38,171 bases of DNA from Methylosinus sp. Ce-a6 (GCF_009811655.1 NZ_BGJX01000033.1:1-38171), one strand, 5' to 3'; counted from the first letter of the stretch, positions 23,135 to 30,793 are shown. The notes: generated from the letters alone by a model not told the origin. Made by a program: numbers and translations.

Positions 23135-23169
23135 CGCCACGTGAGCGCGCTCATTGCGCTCGCGTGGCG
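23135..23169 (+). terminator. Long hairpin between NTF2-like and FMN-binding genes
   Basis: Arms of 14 bases (23135-23148 and 23156-23169) with one mismatch and a 7-base loop, 4 bases after the NTF2-like stop, followed by atgatcctttt. It is strong enough to attenuate transcription or protect the 3' end of the upstream message; the next gene starts at 23205. Confidence 0.55.
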
Positions 23170-23204
23170 ATGATCCTTTTCTCGCGCCTCGGGAGGAAAT
23201 CGAC

Positions 23205-23834
23205 ATGACCTATTCCAGCGACATCGCTTTCACGCCCACCATCAAGTCTATCCAGACGCGTGAGGGCTCGCGCCGCGCGTATGCGCGCATGGAGAAGGAA
23301 CATTCGTGGCGAACGAGCCTGACGCCGGATATAGTGGCGTTCATCGCGCAGCAGACGAGCGTCTTTCTCGCGACGGCGAATAGGGAGATGCAGCCCTATA
23401 TCCAGCACCGCGGCGGCCCGGCCGGCTTTCTGAAGATGCTCGACGAGACGACCATCGGCTTCGCTGATTTCTCGGGAAATCGTCAATATGTGACGATCGG
23501 TAATCTCGCCGACAATCCGAAAGCCTATCTCTTTCTGATCGACTATTCGCGCCGTCGTCGCGTGAAGATCTGGGGAACGGCGCGTGTCGTGGAGGACGAC
23601 GCCGAGCTGATCGCGCGGCTCACGCCGGCAGATTATGCGGCGCGTGTCGAACGTGCGATCCTTTTTTCCGTCCTCGCCTTGGACGTGAACTGCCCCAGCC
23701 ATATTCCGCAACGCTTCGAGGCGTCCGATGTCGCCGCTGCGCTCGCGGAGCGAGACGCGCGCATCGCCGCGCTCGAGGCGCAAGTGCAGGAGCTGCGCGC
23801 GAGCGCAGGGCACGGCGGCGTCACAGCGATTTGA
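23205..23834 (+). CDS. Pyridoxamine 5'-phosphate oxidase-family FMN-binding protein
   Basis: A 209-residue protein with a split-barrel flavin-binding fold (about residues 30-150). Recognisable segments are SVFLATANREMQPYIQHRGG, GFADFSGNRQYVTIGNLADN and AYLFLIDYSRRRRVKIWGTA, typical of the pyridoxamine phosphate oxidase-like family rather than true PdxH. The C-terminal ~30 residues (LAERDARIAALEAQVQELRA) form a short coiled coil. It probably binds FMN or F420-like cofactor and acts as an oxidoreductase of unknown substrate. The ATG at 23205 follows GGGAGGAAA. It converges with the SDR gene, overlapping its end by 14 bases. Confidence 0.82.
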   Translation: MTYSSDIAFTPTIKSIQTREGSRRAYARMEKEHSWRTSLTPDIVAFIAQQTSVFLATANREMQPYIQHRGGPAGFLKMLDETTIGFADFSGNRQYVTIGNLADNPKAYLFLIDYSRRRRVKIWGTARVVEDDAELIARLTPADYAARVERAILFSVLALDVNCPSHIPQRFEASDVAAALAERDARIAALEAQVQELRASAGHGGVTAI

Positions 23835-24597
23835 TCTCGCCGCCATCCATCCGCAGCGTCACGCCCGTCATCCAACGCGCAACCGGCGACACGGCGAAGG
23901 CGATCAGCTCGGCGATGTCTTCCGGCGTTCCGTAGCGCGCGATCCTGGTCTCCGCAGCGAAGGCGTCGATCGCGGCGTCGAGCGATAGGCCTTTTGCCTC
24001 GCCGTAGCGCGCGAGCATGGCGCGGCGGCGATCCGTCATCACCGGACCGGGCAGCACGGCGTTCACCTGCACGCCATCCCCGACGCCGCGCTCGGCGAAG
24101 GCTTTCGCGAGCGCCGAAATGGCGGCGTTGATCGTTCCGACTGCGGCGAGCGACGCCTTCGGCGTCAACGCCGAGGTCCCGGACATGAAAATCGCCGAGC
24201 CGCTGGTTCGCGCGAGCGTCTCCCATGCGGCGAGCGTCAGACGACGCGCGGCGTGGAACTTCAGCGAGAGGCCGTCGGCCCATTCCTCATCGCTCATGGC
24301 GAACAAATCTGTTTGCGGAACTGCGCCTCCGATATTGATGAGCGCGTCTATTCGCCCGAAGCGATCACGCGTCGCCTCGATCACCTGCTGCGCTGTATCT
24401 GCGTTGCGCAGATCACGCGCGAGCGTGAGGCTGCTGGCGCCGGCTGCGTTCACCGCGTCGGCCGCGCTCGCGAGGGAGACAGAGTCGCGTGCGACGAGAG
24501 CGACAGCGGCGAAATCTCTGGCGAGGCGGATGGCGGTTGCGCGGCCGATCCCGCGGCTCGCTCCTGTCACAATCGCGATACGTTCCTTGTTCGGCAT
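23821..24597 (-). CDS. SDR-family protein lacking the catalytic Tyr-Lys pair
   Basis: A 258-residue short-chain dehydrogenase fold with a good nucleotide loop (VTGASRGIGRATAIRLAR, residues 10-27) and C-terminal features (AVLPGPVMTDRR, MTGVTLRMDGGE). The active site is altered. The position of the catalytic Tyr in YxxxK is Val153 and the Lys is Asn157 (AAVGTINAAISAL), and NNAG is replaced by NIGG (88-91). It may bind NAD(P) without normal reductase chemistry, or belong to a divergent subgroup. The ATG at 24597 is followed by a standard SDR N terminus. It is downstream of the hydrolase gene on the same strand but separated by a terminator-like hairpin. Confidence 0.82.
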   Translation of the reverse strand: MPNKERIAIVTGASRGIGRATAIRLARDFAAVALVARDSVSLASAADAVNAAGASSLTLARDLRNADTAQQVIEATRDRFGRIDALINIGGAVPQTDLFAMSDEEWADGLSLKFHAARRLTLAAWETLARTSGSAIFMSGTSALTPKASLAAVGTINAAISALAKAFAERGVGDGVQVNAVLPGPVMTDRRRAMLARYGEAKGLSLDAAIDAFAAETRIARYGTPEDIAELIAFAVSPVARWMTGVTLRMDGGEIKSL

Positions 24598-24615
24598 GGC
24601 CAATTCCTTCGAATG

Positions 24616-24660
24616 AAAAAGAGAGTCGGGGCCGACCCGAGAGGCGGACGGATCGGCCCC
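24616..24660 (-). terminator. Terminator-like hairpin between hydrolase and SDR genes
   Basis: Arms 24628-24638 (ggggccgaccc) and 24650-24660 (ggatcggcccc) pair at 10 of 11 positions or nearly so. On the minus strand a T-run (24616-24620) follows a few bases later. It lies just past the hydrolase stop at 24678. Confidence 0.55.
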
Positions 24661-24677
24661 ATTCGCCGGAGGAGGGG

Positions 24678-25637
24678 CTATTTTCCGGCGAACATCGCTT
24701 TGATCTCGGAGGCGACGAGCGGGACATTCTCTTCCAGCGCGAAATGTCCGCCGTCGAGCCAGACGAGCTTGGCGTCCGGCAAGTCTTTCTTGAACGCCTC
24801 GGCGCCGGCCGGAATGAAGATCGGATCGTTCTTGCCCCAAACGATCAAGGTCTTCGGGCGATGCGCGCGGAAGGACGCGTGCCAGGCATCATAGGAGGCG
24901 ACATTGGTCTTGTAGTTCTCGAGCAGATCGATCTGATAGGCGGCGACGCCGGGCCGGTCGAGCAAGGCTTGATCGACCGTCCAATTGTCGGGATCGATCG
25001 CCTCGGGATTTCTCGCACCATACACATATTGGAATTTGGTCATATCGGGCTGCAGCAAGCTTCGCGCGCCGGCTTCGCTCTTCTCGTCGCGCTTTTCCCA
25101 CAGAGGCAGAAAGACCTGTCGCGGCGCCTCGCCCACCCCTTCGATGTAGGCGTTGGCGTTCTGCACCACCAATCCGGCGACTTGATGAGGACGCGCGGAC
25201 TGGATGCGGAATCCCACAGGGCCGCCGTAGTCCTGCATATAGAGCACATAGGAGCGTAGGCCGAGCTGATCGATCAGCCCCGTAACATGGGCGGTGAGCG
25301 TTTCGAATGTGTAGGGGAATTGATCCGCCGCGGGCGCCTCCGAATGGCCGAAGCCGACATAATCCGGCGCGACGACATGAAACTTGTCGGCGAGCGCCGG
25401 GATCAGCTCGCGATACATGCGCGACGAGGTCGGAAAGCCGTGAAGCAGGACGATCGCCGGCGCTTTCGGATCGCCGGCCTCGCGAAAGAAGATCGCGCGT
25501 CCCATGACGTCGAGATGTCGATGTCGGACTTCTGGATGCTCGACGCGCGGTCGGCTGGTCGGGAGGGGCATGGCGGTCGCGATAGTCGCGGCCGACACGG
25601 CCGCGAGTGTGAGGAGGGGATTGGAGGCGAGGAACAT
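24678..25637 (-). CDS. Exported alpha/beta hydrolase (epoxide hydrolase/haloalkane dehalogenase-like)
   Basis: A 319-residue alpha/beta hydrolase with an N-terminal signal-like segment (MFLASNPLLTLAAVSAATIA TAMPLP). Motifs are the oxyanion loop LLHGFPTSSRMYR, the nucleophile elbow YMQDYGGPVGF (Asp nucleophile, as in epoxide hydrolases and haloalkane dehalogenases), the acid in VWGKNDPIF, and the catalytic His in LDGGHFALEENV. An Asp nucleophile argues against a simple esterase. The start ATG at 25637 follows AGGAGAT. It is divergent from a CGNR zinc-finger protein, a probable regulator. Confidence 0.87.
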   Translation of the reverse strand: MFLASNPLLTLAAVSAATIATAMPLPTSRPRVEHPEVRHRHLDVMGRAIFFREAGDPKAPAIVLLHGFPTSSRMYRELIPALADKFHVVAPDYVGFGHSEAPAADQFPYTFETLTAHVTGLIDQLGLRSYVLYMQDYGGPVGFRIQSARPHQVAGLVVQNANAYIEGVGEAPRQVFLPLWEKRDEKSEAGARSLLQPDMTKFQYVYGARNPEAIDPDNWTVDQALLDRPGVAAYQIDLLENYKTNVASYDAWHASFRAHRPKTLIVWGKNDPIFIPAGAEAFKKDLPDAKLVWLDGGHFALEENVPLVASEIKAMFAGK

Positions 25638-25707
25638 GGGATCTCCTGTAACCGATGTAATACACGTATAGTGGTGACACTTGCGGCGACGCCTGTCAAG
25701 GTGCGAT

Positions 25708-25717
25708 TAACCGGTTA
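25708..25717. promoter_or_regulatory. Palindrome between hydrolase and CGNR genes
   Basis: A perfect 10-base palindrome, TAACCGGTTA, in the 119-base divergent region, 39 bases before the CGNR start. A related half (GTAACCGATGTAAT) occurs at 25648-25661 beside the hydrolase start. It could be an operator for the CGNR protein. Confidence 0.35.
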
Positions 25718-25756
25718 CGCAGACTTGCCGGTTGCGCATGGGGAGAAGACGAGGGG

Positions 25757-26341
25757 ATGACGATCGAGGCGAGCGAGTGGCGAGACGGCATGCCCTTCTT
25801 CGGAGGGGCGTTGTGGATCGATTTTCTCAACACCACGCCGATAATGAACGGAGAGACGGTCGATTTTCTCGCCAACGCCGAAGGGCTGGCGAAATGGGCG
25901 CGCGCCGCTGGGATCGATTGCTCGCACAAACCCTCGAAGGTGGAGCTGAAGTCGGCGTGGGAGACGCGTGAGGCGCTCCGCAAGCTCTTCGACAAAATTT
26001 CTGCCGGAGAAGCGATCTCCACGCGGCTCCTCGAGCCGGTCGATAGTCTGCTCGGGTCGGTGGAGATTCGCGAGCGACTGATCTTGCGCGACGGCCGCGT
26101 CGCCCTCACGGAGGAAACGCGCATCGAGAAGGATGTGGTCGCGGCTGTCGTCGCGCGAGATTTCGCGAAATTCGTTTGTGAGACGGAGCCGGGACGAATG
26201 AAGCGCTGCGCAAATCCCGACTGCTCGATGGTGTTCTACGATCGCGGACGCAACAATATCCGGCGTTGGTGCACGATGGCGATCTGCGGCAATCGAGACA
26301 AGGTCGCGCATTATCGCGCGCGCAAGGCGCGAGAAAAATGA
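25757..26341 (+). CDS. CGNR zinc-finger protein (ABATE domain), probable regulator
   Basis: A 194-residue protein. The N-terminal ABATE-like region (GGALWIDFLNTTPIMNGETV) is followed by a C-terminal CGNR zinc finger: KRCANPDCSMVFYDRGRNNI and RRWCTMAICGNRDKVAHYRA, with four Cys ligands (CxxxxC ... CxxxxC) and the CGNR signature. Such proteins are thought to be DNA-binding regulators acting on neighbouring stress or detoxification genes. The ATG at 25757 starts the domain. It diverges from the alpha/beta hydrolase, the likely target. Confidence 0.88.
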   Translation: MTIEASEWRDGMPFFGGALWIDFLNTTPIMNGETVDFLANAEGLAKWARAAGIDCSHKPSKVELKSAWETREALRKLFDKISAGEAISTRLLEPVDSLLGSVEIRERLILRDGRVALTEETRIEKDVVAAVVARDFAKFVCETEPGRMKRCANPDCSMVFYDRGRNNIRRWCTMAICGNRDKVAHYRARKAREK

Positions 26342-26347
26342 GCGCGG

Positions 26348-27124
26348 CTAATCGCCGCTTCTCAAGAGCGCGAATTGAGCGAGCTCGGCGAGCGATCTAC
26401 CCGTCGCGTCCGGCGTCACGCCCAATTCTTCGAGCGGCGCATCCGTTCGATTGACCCAGAAGGTTTCGAGGCCGTACGATTTGGCGCCAGCAGCGTCCCA
26501 GCCTCCGAAGGCGGCAAACAGGATATTCTCGCGCGGCAATTGGAAGGCGTCCTCCGCCATAGCGTAGGCGCGCGGATCCGGTTTGAACGCTCGCACAGCG
26601 TCCGTGCTCAATTGCCGCTCGAAAAGCCGGGACACTCCGGCGGCATCGCTGATAGTCGCCATCATTCGGTGAGTGAAATTCGACACATAGGCGAGCCGCA
26701 GTCCGGCTCTTCGCATTTGGATCAAAGCGTCGACAGAGTCCGCCCACGGCTGCAATCGCAGATGGGCATTCATGAGCCTCATCCGAGCCTCAGGGGCAAG
26801 CCGAATTCTCGTCGACTCGCACGCGAAGGCGAGCGCTTCGCTCGTGACCTGCCAGAAGTCTACATAGTTGCGGTTCAACGTTCGCAGCCAGCAATATTCG
26901 AATTGTCGCGTACGCCAAGCGGTGGTCAGTTCCGTTCCCCGTCCCGGTATCATCTGCTCTGCTTCCATAGCGATCGAACGTGGATCGAAGATCGTGAAGG
27001 CGTCGAAGGCGACTCCTTTGATCTGCGCCTTTGCCTGCGGCTTGCCTCGAGTCGTAGTAGAATTCCCGACAGTGAGGATGGCCGATGAATTCATCAACAA
27101 GCGGCGGCGCGTCACAGTTTGCAT
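26348..27124 (-). CDS. Exported HAD type II (haloacid dehalogenase-like) protein
   Basis: A 258-residue HAD hydrolase with an N-terminal Tat-type signal (MQTVTRRRLLMNSSAILTVG). Family features are the nucleophile Asp41 (FDAFTIFD), WRTRQFEYCWLRTL (Arg71/73), VDFWQVTSEALAFA, Ser148 in YVSNF, Lys181-Pro-Asp (FKPDPRAY) and the acidic loop GGWDAAGAK (Asp210). Compared with the L-2-haloacid dehalogenase site, the Thr four residues after the nucleophile is Ile45, and the Ser and Asn before Trp-Asp are Ala205 and Gly207. Dehalogenase activity is therefore uncertain, although this variant set recurs in a recognisable exported subgroup. The start ATG at 27124 begins the signal. It converges with the CGNR gene. 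Confidence 0.82.
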   Translation of the reverse strand: MQTVTRRRLLMNSSAILTVGNSTTTRGKPQAKAQIKGVAFDAFTIFDPRSIAMEAEQMIPGRGTELTTAWRTRQFEYCWLRTLNRNYVDFWQVTSEALAFACESTRIRLAPEARMRLMNAHLRLQPWADSVDALIQMRRAGLRLAYVSNFTHRMMATISDAAGVSRLFERQLSTDAVRAFKPDPRAYAMAEDAFQLPRENILFAAFGGWDAAGAKSYGLETFWVNRTDAPLEELGVTPDATGRSLAELAQFALLRSGD

Positions 27125-27547
27125 TCGAAGTCTCCAGCTTTCGACCAAGATCGTCAAGCGCTCGAGATGGGTGGTGGATGCATTGTGCGCCACTCGCGTG
27201 ATTGCACTGATCCATTTCACCTTTTGCAATAATGCTGGACCGTGACTGCCAACAGAAGGTGGCGTTTTCGTAATCCACATGACCGATGCCGACGGACGCA
27301 CAGTCGAAATCTCAGCAGGAGCGCCTATTTGAAGGTGATCTACCCTGGAATTTAAGACCGATAACACCGAGGAAACGAAATCGGAAGTTCTCTCGTTCGG
27401 CGTCAAGAAGCTTGATGTGCTCGATGCGCATCTTTGTTTCCAGGCTCCCGGTGGGCAGCTGCTTCGGCTCGTGGGCATCGATGAAGGCGTCTTCATCAAG
27501 ACCTGGGTCGTTTGCGCAGCGTGGCTGATTGCTTGCTGCTGGGATGA
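27125..27547. other. Gene-free stretch with decayed plus-strand coding fragments
   Basis: About 420 bases upstream of the HAD gene. Plus-strand pieces look protein-like: VFVIHMTDADGRTVEISAGA (27268-27327 region), then after in-frame TGA codons TDNTEETKSEVLSFGVKKLD and FQAPGGQLLRLVGIDEGVFI (27360-27510). They share a frame but are broken by stops, so they seem to be remains of one gene. I recognise no family. Base composition is less GC-rich than the neighbouring genes. Confidence 0.4.
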
Positions 27548-27645
27548 CTAGCGCGCGGCGAACCAGTCCAAGACCGCCTGCGCGGGCTTGGACCGCATCA
27601 GCTCGGAGACGACGTGGTGTCGAGCAGGATGACCGCGCCGCTCAT
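27548..27645 (-). pseudogene. Remnant of a FitB/VapC-type PIN toxin
   Basis: Reading from ATG 27645, MSGAVILLDTT is the beginning of a PIN-domain toxin, whose first Asp is the catalytic metal ligand. One base later in another frame the sequence goes on as VVSELMRSKPAQAVLDWFAA R, a typical continuation, then stops at TAG 27548-27550. A full toxin has ~135 residues, so only the N-terminal ~30 remain, with a frameshift. The ATG overlaps the antitoxin stop (ATGA), the normal gene order for such pairs. Non-functional. Confidence 0.7.
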
Positions 27646-27844
27646 GAGAACGATGGCGGTTCGCGCATCGGACCCCGCGTGGGAAGCTCCAACTCCACGC
27701 CGCCGATAACGGCGAAGCGGGCGTGAATAGCCTGGCCGAGATTCTTCGGCGCGATGACGCCGCCGATCGCGCGACTCAGGATTTCCCGCGCTTCTTCTTC
27801 CATGGAGCGGCCATGTTCTGCGCACGGATTGTGATGCTCGCCAC
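27642..27844 (-). pseudogene. Remnant of a FitA-like ribbon-helix-helix antitoxin
   Basis: The start GTG 27844 encodes V-A-S-I-T-I-R, the conserved beginning of FitA-like antitoxins. The following ~16 codons of the ribbon-helix-helix appear deleted. In another frame the sequence resumes as AEHGRSMEEEAREILSRAI and runs to the stop at 27642-27644 through GQAIHARFAVIGGVELELP, a standard C-terminal half. The DNA-binding part is thus largely lost. It is paired with the toxin remnant downstream. Confidence 0.7.
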
Positions 27845-28211
27845 GACAGCTTCCAGAATGGCGTCGCCAGCAAAATAGGCAATGACTGCACGGCACTCAA
27901 GTTTGGCGTTGCCGGATGGATCGCGCGACGTGAATTTCGCTGGATGCTCCACGTGGGCCTTTTCGGGGCTCGCCAGCGACGGGAACAAAGCAAAAGCTCC
28001 GTCCACCCAACGATCCTTGATAGGGAGCGTTGCGGCTGTGGCGGAATAGTCGAAATTGCACGGATGTGTTCGGTACCGCCAGCGTCAAAGACGTCTCGTC
28101 GGCGGCGATGATATCGACTTCGAGCGCCTCGTCAGGGCGGTCTATGTCTGTGAGAGTTATTTGTCCTTCCACGATAGATGCTCCCAAAACGAATTTGTGA
28201 AATGTGATCAA
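27776..28211 (-). pseudogene. Hypothetical gene with a probable frameshift
   Basis: The first frame starts at ATG 28211 (MITFHKFVLGASIVEGQITL, then TDIDRPDEALEVDIIAADET, LTLAVPNTSVQF). At about 28045-28055 the protein-like sequence switches frame and continues as DYSATAATLPIKDRWVDGAF, ALFPSLASPEKAHVEHPAKF and ECRAVIAYFAGDAILEAVVA, running into the antitoxin remnant. I recognise no family. Together with the toxin-antitoxin fossil it marks a decaying segment. Confidence 0.5.
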
Positions 28212-28321
28212 CGGCGAGCGCGCTGCTGGTCGGGAAATGTCGGCTCCGATGCGCCTCGATGTGAGGGTGATGGCGTAAGCGCAATGCGCCGCCGTAGCCG
28301 GCGCACCGAGACTGCGATCGA

Positions 28322-28621
28322 CTAATTGTCCGTCCGCCGCAACCTCACGTTTTCCAACGCCTCTCGTATCATTTCGTCGACCGCGAAGCGGACATTGCTC
28401 TCGAGCGCGTCGAGTCCGTCTCTGCCGATCAGATAGAGAGCGTCGTCGACATGCGATTCGAGGAAGTAGCGGGAGATGATCGGCTGGTCGTAACCTGCGC
28501 CTCTCGATCTCGCTCTGATGCTCGCCATCGCAGCGTCACGCAGCGCGCGAGCGAACTGCTCGCGCGTGCTCAACAAAATCGTCGCCAAAGAGACGGCGTG
28601 ACCCAGATGCTTCTCACGCAT
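28322..28621 (-). CDS. Hypothetical protein, 99 residues
   Basis: A small, probably soluble helical protein (MREKHLGHAVSLATILLSTR ... VRFAVDEMIREALENVRLRR) without a recognised domain, signal peptide or membrane segment. Composition is coding-like, with a balanced mix of acidic and basic residues. It is divergent from an XRE regulator (131 bases apart) and could be under its control. Function unknown. Confidence 0.55.
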   Translation of the reverse strand: MREKHLGHAVSLATILLSTREQFARALRDAAMASIRARSRGAGYDQPIISRYFLESHVDDALYLIGRDGLDALESNVRFAVDEMIREALENVRLRRTDN

Positions 28622-28703
28622 ATTCGGACTCTCGGTCGTTTACGGACTCGCCCCCTCCGTCGCGCCGGCGCTTCCTCTCCTCGGACCGGCGCCGACCGTT
28701 TGT

Positions 28704-28730
28704 AGAGTATACGCCGTAGATAAATACTCT
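28704..28730. promoter_or_regulatory. Inverted-repeat operator upstream of the XRE gene
   Basis: AGAGTAT (28704-28710), 13 bases, then ATACTCT (28724-28730): perfect 7-bp arms, centred 35 bases before the start codon at 28752. The segment is A/T-rich against its surroundings and probably overlaps the promoter. It is a good candidate for autoregulation by the XRE protein. Confidence 0.6.
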
Positions 28731-28751
28731 TCAAGCTGGCTGGTTCTCGTC

Positions 28752-29105
28752 ATGGAAATGCGAGAGACGCTGGCGCGCAATCTGAGGAAATATCGACGGG
28801 CTCAGCGCCTGTCGCAGGAGGAGCTCGGCCATCGAGCCGAGCTCGACCGCACCTATATCAGCTCGATCGAACGCTGCGTCTATTCGGCGACGGTGGACGT
28901 CGTCGGACGTCTCGCCGATGCTCTCGGAATCCCGGCGCTCGAGCTTTTGAGGCCTGCGAGCGAAAGCGCGGAGACGAAATCGTCATCTGCGACATTGGCT
29001 GCAAGCGCGAGCACGAAGGCGCCGCCCAAGAAAGCCGCGAAGCCAGCTCGTAAAAGCGAGGCGCCGGTGCAAAGGCGAACCATTCGAAAGAAGCCGGGTC
29101 CATAG
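28752..29105 (+). CDS. XRE-family regulator with basic Ala/Lys/Pro-rich tail
   Basis: A 117-residue protein. Residues 1-70 form a Cro/C1-type helix-turn-helix (LRKYRRAQRLSQEELGHRAE, LDRTYISSIERCVYSATVDV) similar to short regulators such as restriction-modification controller proteins. Residues ~75-117 are a low-complexity tail rich in Ala, Lys, Pro and Arg (KAPPKKAAKPARKSEAPVQR), resembling histone H1-like tails and likely to bind DNA non-specifically. The ATG at 28752 begins the domain. A perfect inverted repeat lies just upstream. Confidence 0.85.
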   Translation: MEMRETLARNLRKYRRAQRLSQEELGHRAELDRTYISSIERCVYSATVDVVGRLADALGIPALELLRPASESAETKSSSATLAASASTKAPPKKAAKPARKSEAPVQRRTIRKKPGP

Positions 29106-29143
29106 CCGAGCGACCTTGGACCCGAGCATGAGCATCACATCGC

Positions 29144-29758
29144 CTAGACCGCCGCTTCCGGCGACGCCAGCCGCGCGATATCAGCGAGCGCCGAGCGCAA
29201 TTCCGGCCAGGGAAACTCCGCATCTGTCGGGCTCGGCTCGCCGAGCTGAATGAGGATGGCGAGCTTGGCCGCGACGCCCGGCAGGCTGGCGGCTTTCGTC
29301 TTCGGGACCGACGCCACAAAATCGCGCTCCTTGCCGAGAGCGGCCCGGAGTTCCGCGTCGACGGCGTCGAAGCCAAGCGCCGCCGCCGCCTCGTTCCATC
29401 GCTTTTGCCGCTCGTCGAACGCCGCGATCAGCGCTTCTCTCTCGATATCCGGCTCGTTCGCGACCAGCTCCTCGATCTCGTCGACCGATTGGGCGATTTT
29501 CGGCTCCGCCTCGCCGGAAAGGCGGATCGCGACCTCGGGGATGCCGACCGAGTGAATGAGCTTCTTCTCGATGCGCTGCCACTCGCGCGTCAGCGCGACG
29601 ACCTCAGTGTGATTGGCTTGCCAATTCCGCCAAAGCTGCAGCGCGGGGTCGGACGGCGCCCCTCCAGTCGTCTTCCCGGAGGGCAAGGCGCCGGTTCCTC
29701 GCAGAATGGCGCGCCAGCTAATGGCGGGCAGAGTCGTGCTATCTTCAGAATCAGCCAT
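29144..29758 (-). CDS. Hypothetical protein, 204 residues
   Basis: Unrecognised soluble protein, mostly helical and acidic, with charged stretches such as TREWQRIEKKLIHSVGIPEV, AQSVDEIEELVANEPDIERE and AAFDERQKRWNEAAAALGFD. No signal peptide or membrane segment. It converges with the XRE gene and lies between it and the LysR gene at the edge of the conjugation module, so it may be element cargo. Function unknown. Confidence 0.65.
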   Translation of the reverse strand: MADSEDSTTLPAISWRAILRGTGALPSGKTTGGAPSDPALQLWRNWQANHTEVVALTREWQRIEKKLIHSVGIPEVAIRLSGEAEPKIAQSVDEIEELVANEPDIEREALIAAFDERQKRWNEAAAALGFDAVDAELRAALGKERDFVASVPKTKAASLPGVAAKLAILIQLGEPSPTDAEFPWPELRSALADIARLASPEAAV

Positions 29759-29878
29759 GATCCAGGCTCCTCAACAGCGTGGGTTGTGGTCAGGCCGGGC
29801 GGGATGTTACCTGCTGATGGCGCCCTGTCGTCGCCGTATCCGATTCTGGAAATCAGCTTGTGAAACCGGGCTTTTCAG

Positions 29879-30793
29879 GTGAATTCGGAGCTACGAGATC
29901 TGAAATGGGCCCTTGTTGCCTCGCGGCATCGAAGCCTTCGGCAAGCGGCGGAGACGCTGAACACGCGTCAATCCACCCTCAGCCGTCGATTGCTTGATCT
30001 CGAATGTGAGCTCGGCGTGGACTTGTTCGAGCGCACCACCGGCGGAACGAAGCTCACCCCGGTCGGTCGGGAATTTTTGGATTTGGCGCGGCCCCTCGTC
30101 GATGAAGCGGACCGCCTCTTTCTCGTATTCAAAACGCGACGCAATGGCGGACGCAGGCCATTGCGAATTGGGATCTGCTCGTCACTTTCGGCCGGCAATC
30201 TGCGGGAGACGCTCGCGGAGTTGCGCCGTCAGATCGCGGATGCGGATGTTCTCTTGGTCGACGGCGCGAAGGAGGGATTGCTCGGCGAGCTCGCCGTCGG
30301 CGCGATCGACGTCGCCATATTGACCTCCGGCGGGAGGTGGAACGACCGCGTTCTGCCGCTCTGGGGCGAACGGGTGGTCGTGGCCGTTCCGGACCATCAC
30401 CCGCTCAATAATCGGCCTGCGATCGAATGGCGGGACCTTTGTGACAATCGGATATTGCTGACGCGGAGCGGCGTCGATTCCGAGCTCGAGCAATTGCTGA
30501 GCGTGAAGGCCGGCGGCTCGGGTACTTTGCGTATCAGCTATCAGGATGTCAGCGTCGACAGGCTGCTGAGCCTCGTCGGCGCCGGCTATGGCGTCGCGCC
30601 GCTGCTCGAAGGCGCCGTCGGCTTCATCTGCCCCGGAGTGGCCCATCGCGAGCTGCATGGCGACTGTGGGCAAATGCGGCTTCAGTTCGCGGCCTATTGG
30701 AAAGAGACGAACAGCAGTCCGATGCTGCAAACATTTCTCGATCTGTTGCGCGCCCGCTATCCCGACCTTTCGGCTTCCGCGACATCCGGCTGA
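29879..30793 (+). CDS. LysR-family regulator beside the trb cluster
   Basis: A 304-residue LysR regulator. The helix-turn-helix (LKWALVASRHRSLRQAAETL, NTRQSTLSRRLLDLECELGV) is followed by the effector domain (RPLRIGICSSLSAGNLRETL, GAGYGVAPLLEGAVGF). The start is GTG at 29879. Its 3' end overlaps the end of the convergent DUF2274 gene by 37 bases. A LysR gene next to trbI/DUF2274 is common on integrative conjugative elements with trb systems, so it may control transfer. Confidence 0.87.
   Translation: MNSELRDLKWALVASRHRSLRQAAETLNTRQSTLSRRLLDLECELGVDLFERTTGGTKLTPVGREFLDLARPLVDEADRLFLVFKTRRNGGRRPLRIGICSSLSAGNLRETLAELRRQIADADVLLVDGAKEGLLGELAVGAIDVAILTSGGRWNDRVLPLWGERVVVAVPDHHPLNNRPAIEWRDLCDNRILLTRSGVDSELEQLLSVKAGGSGTLRISYQDVSVDRLLSLVGAGYGVAPLLEGAVGFICPGVAHRELHGDCGQMRLQFAAYWKETNSSPMLQTFLDLLRARYPDLSASATSG

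Noticed and set aside
25640..25720. GTAACC motifs as SigF promoters for the hydrolase or CGNR genes
   Set aside because: Neither strand has CGAA 16 bases downstream, so they do not meet the spacing rule.
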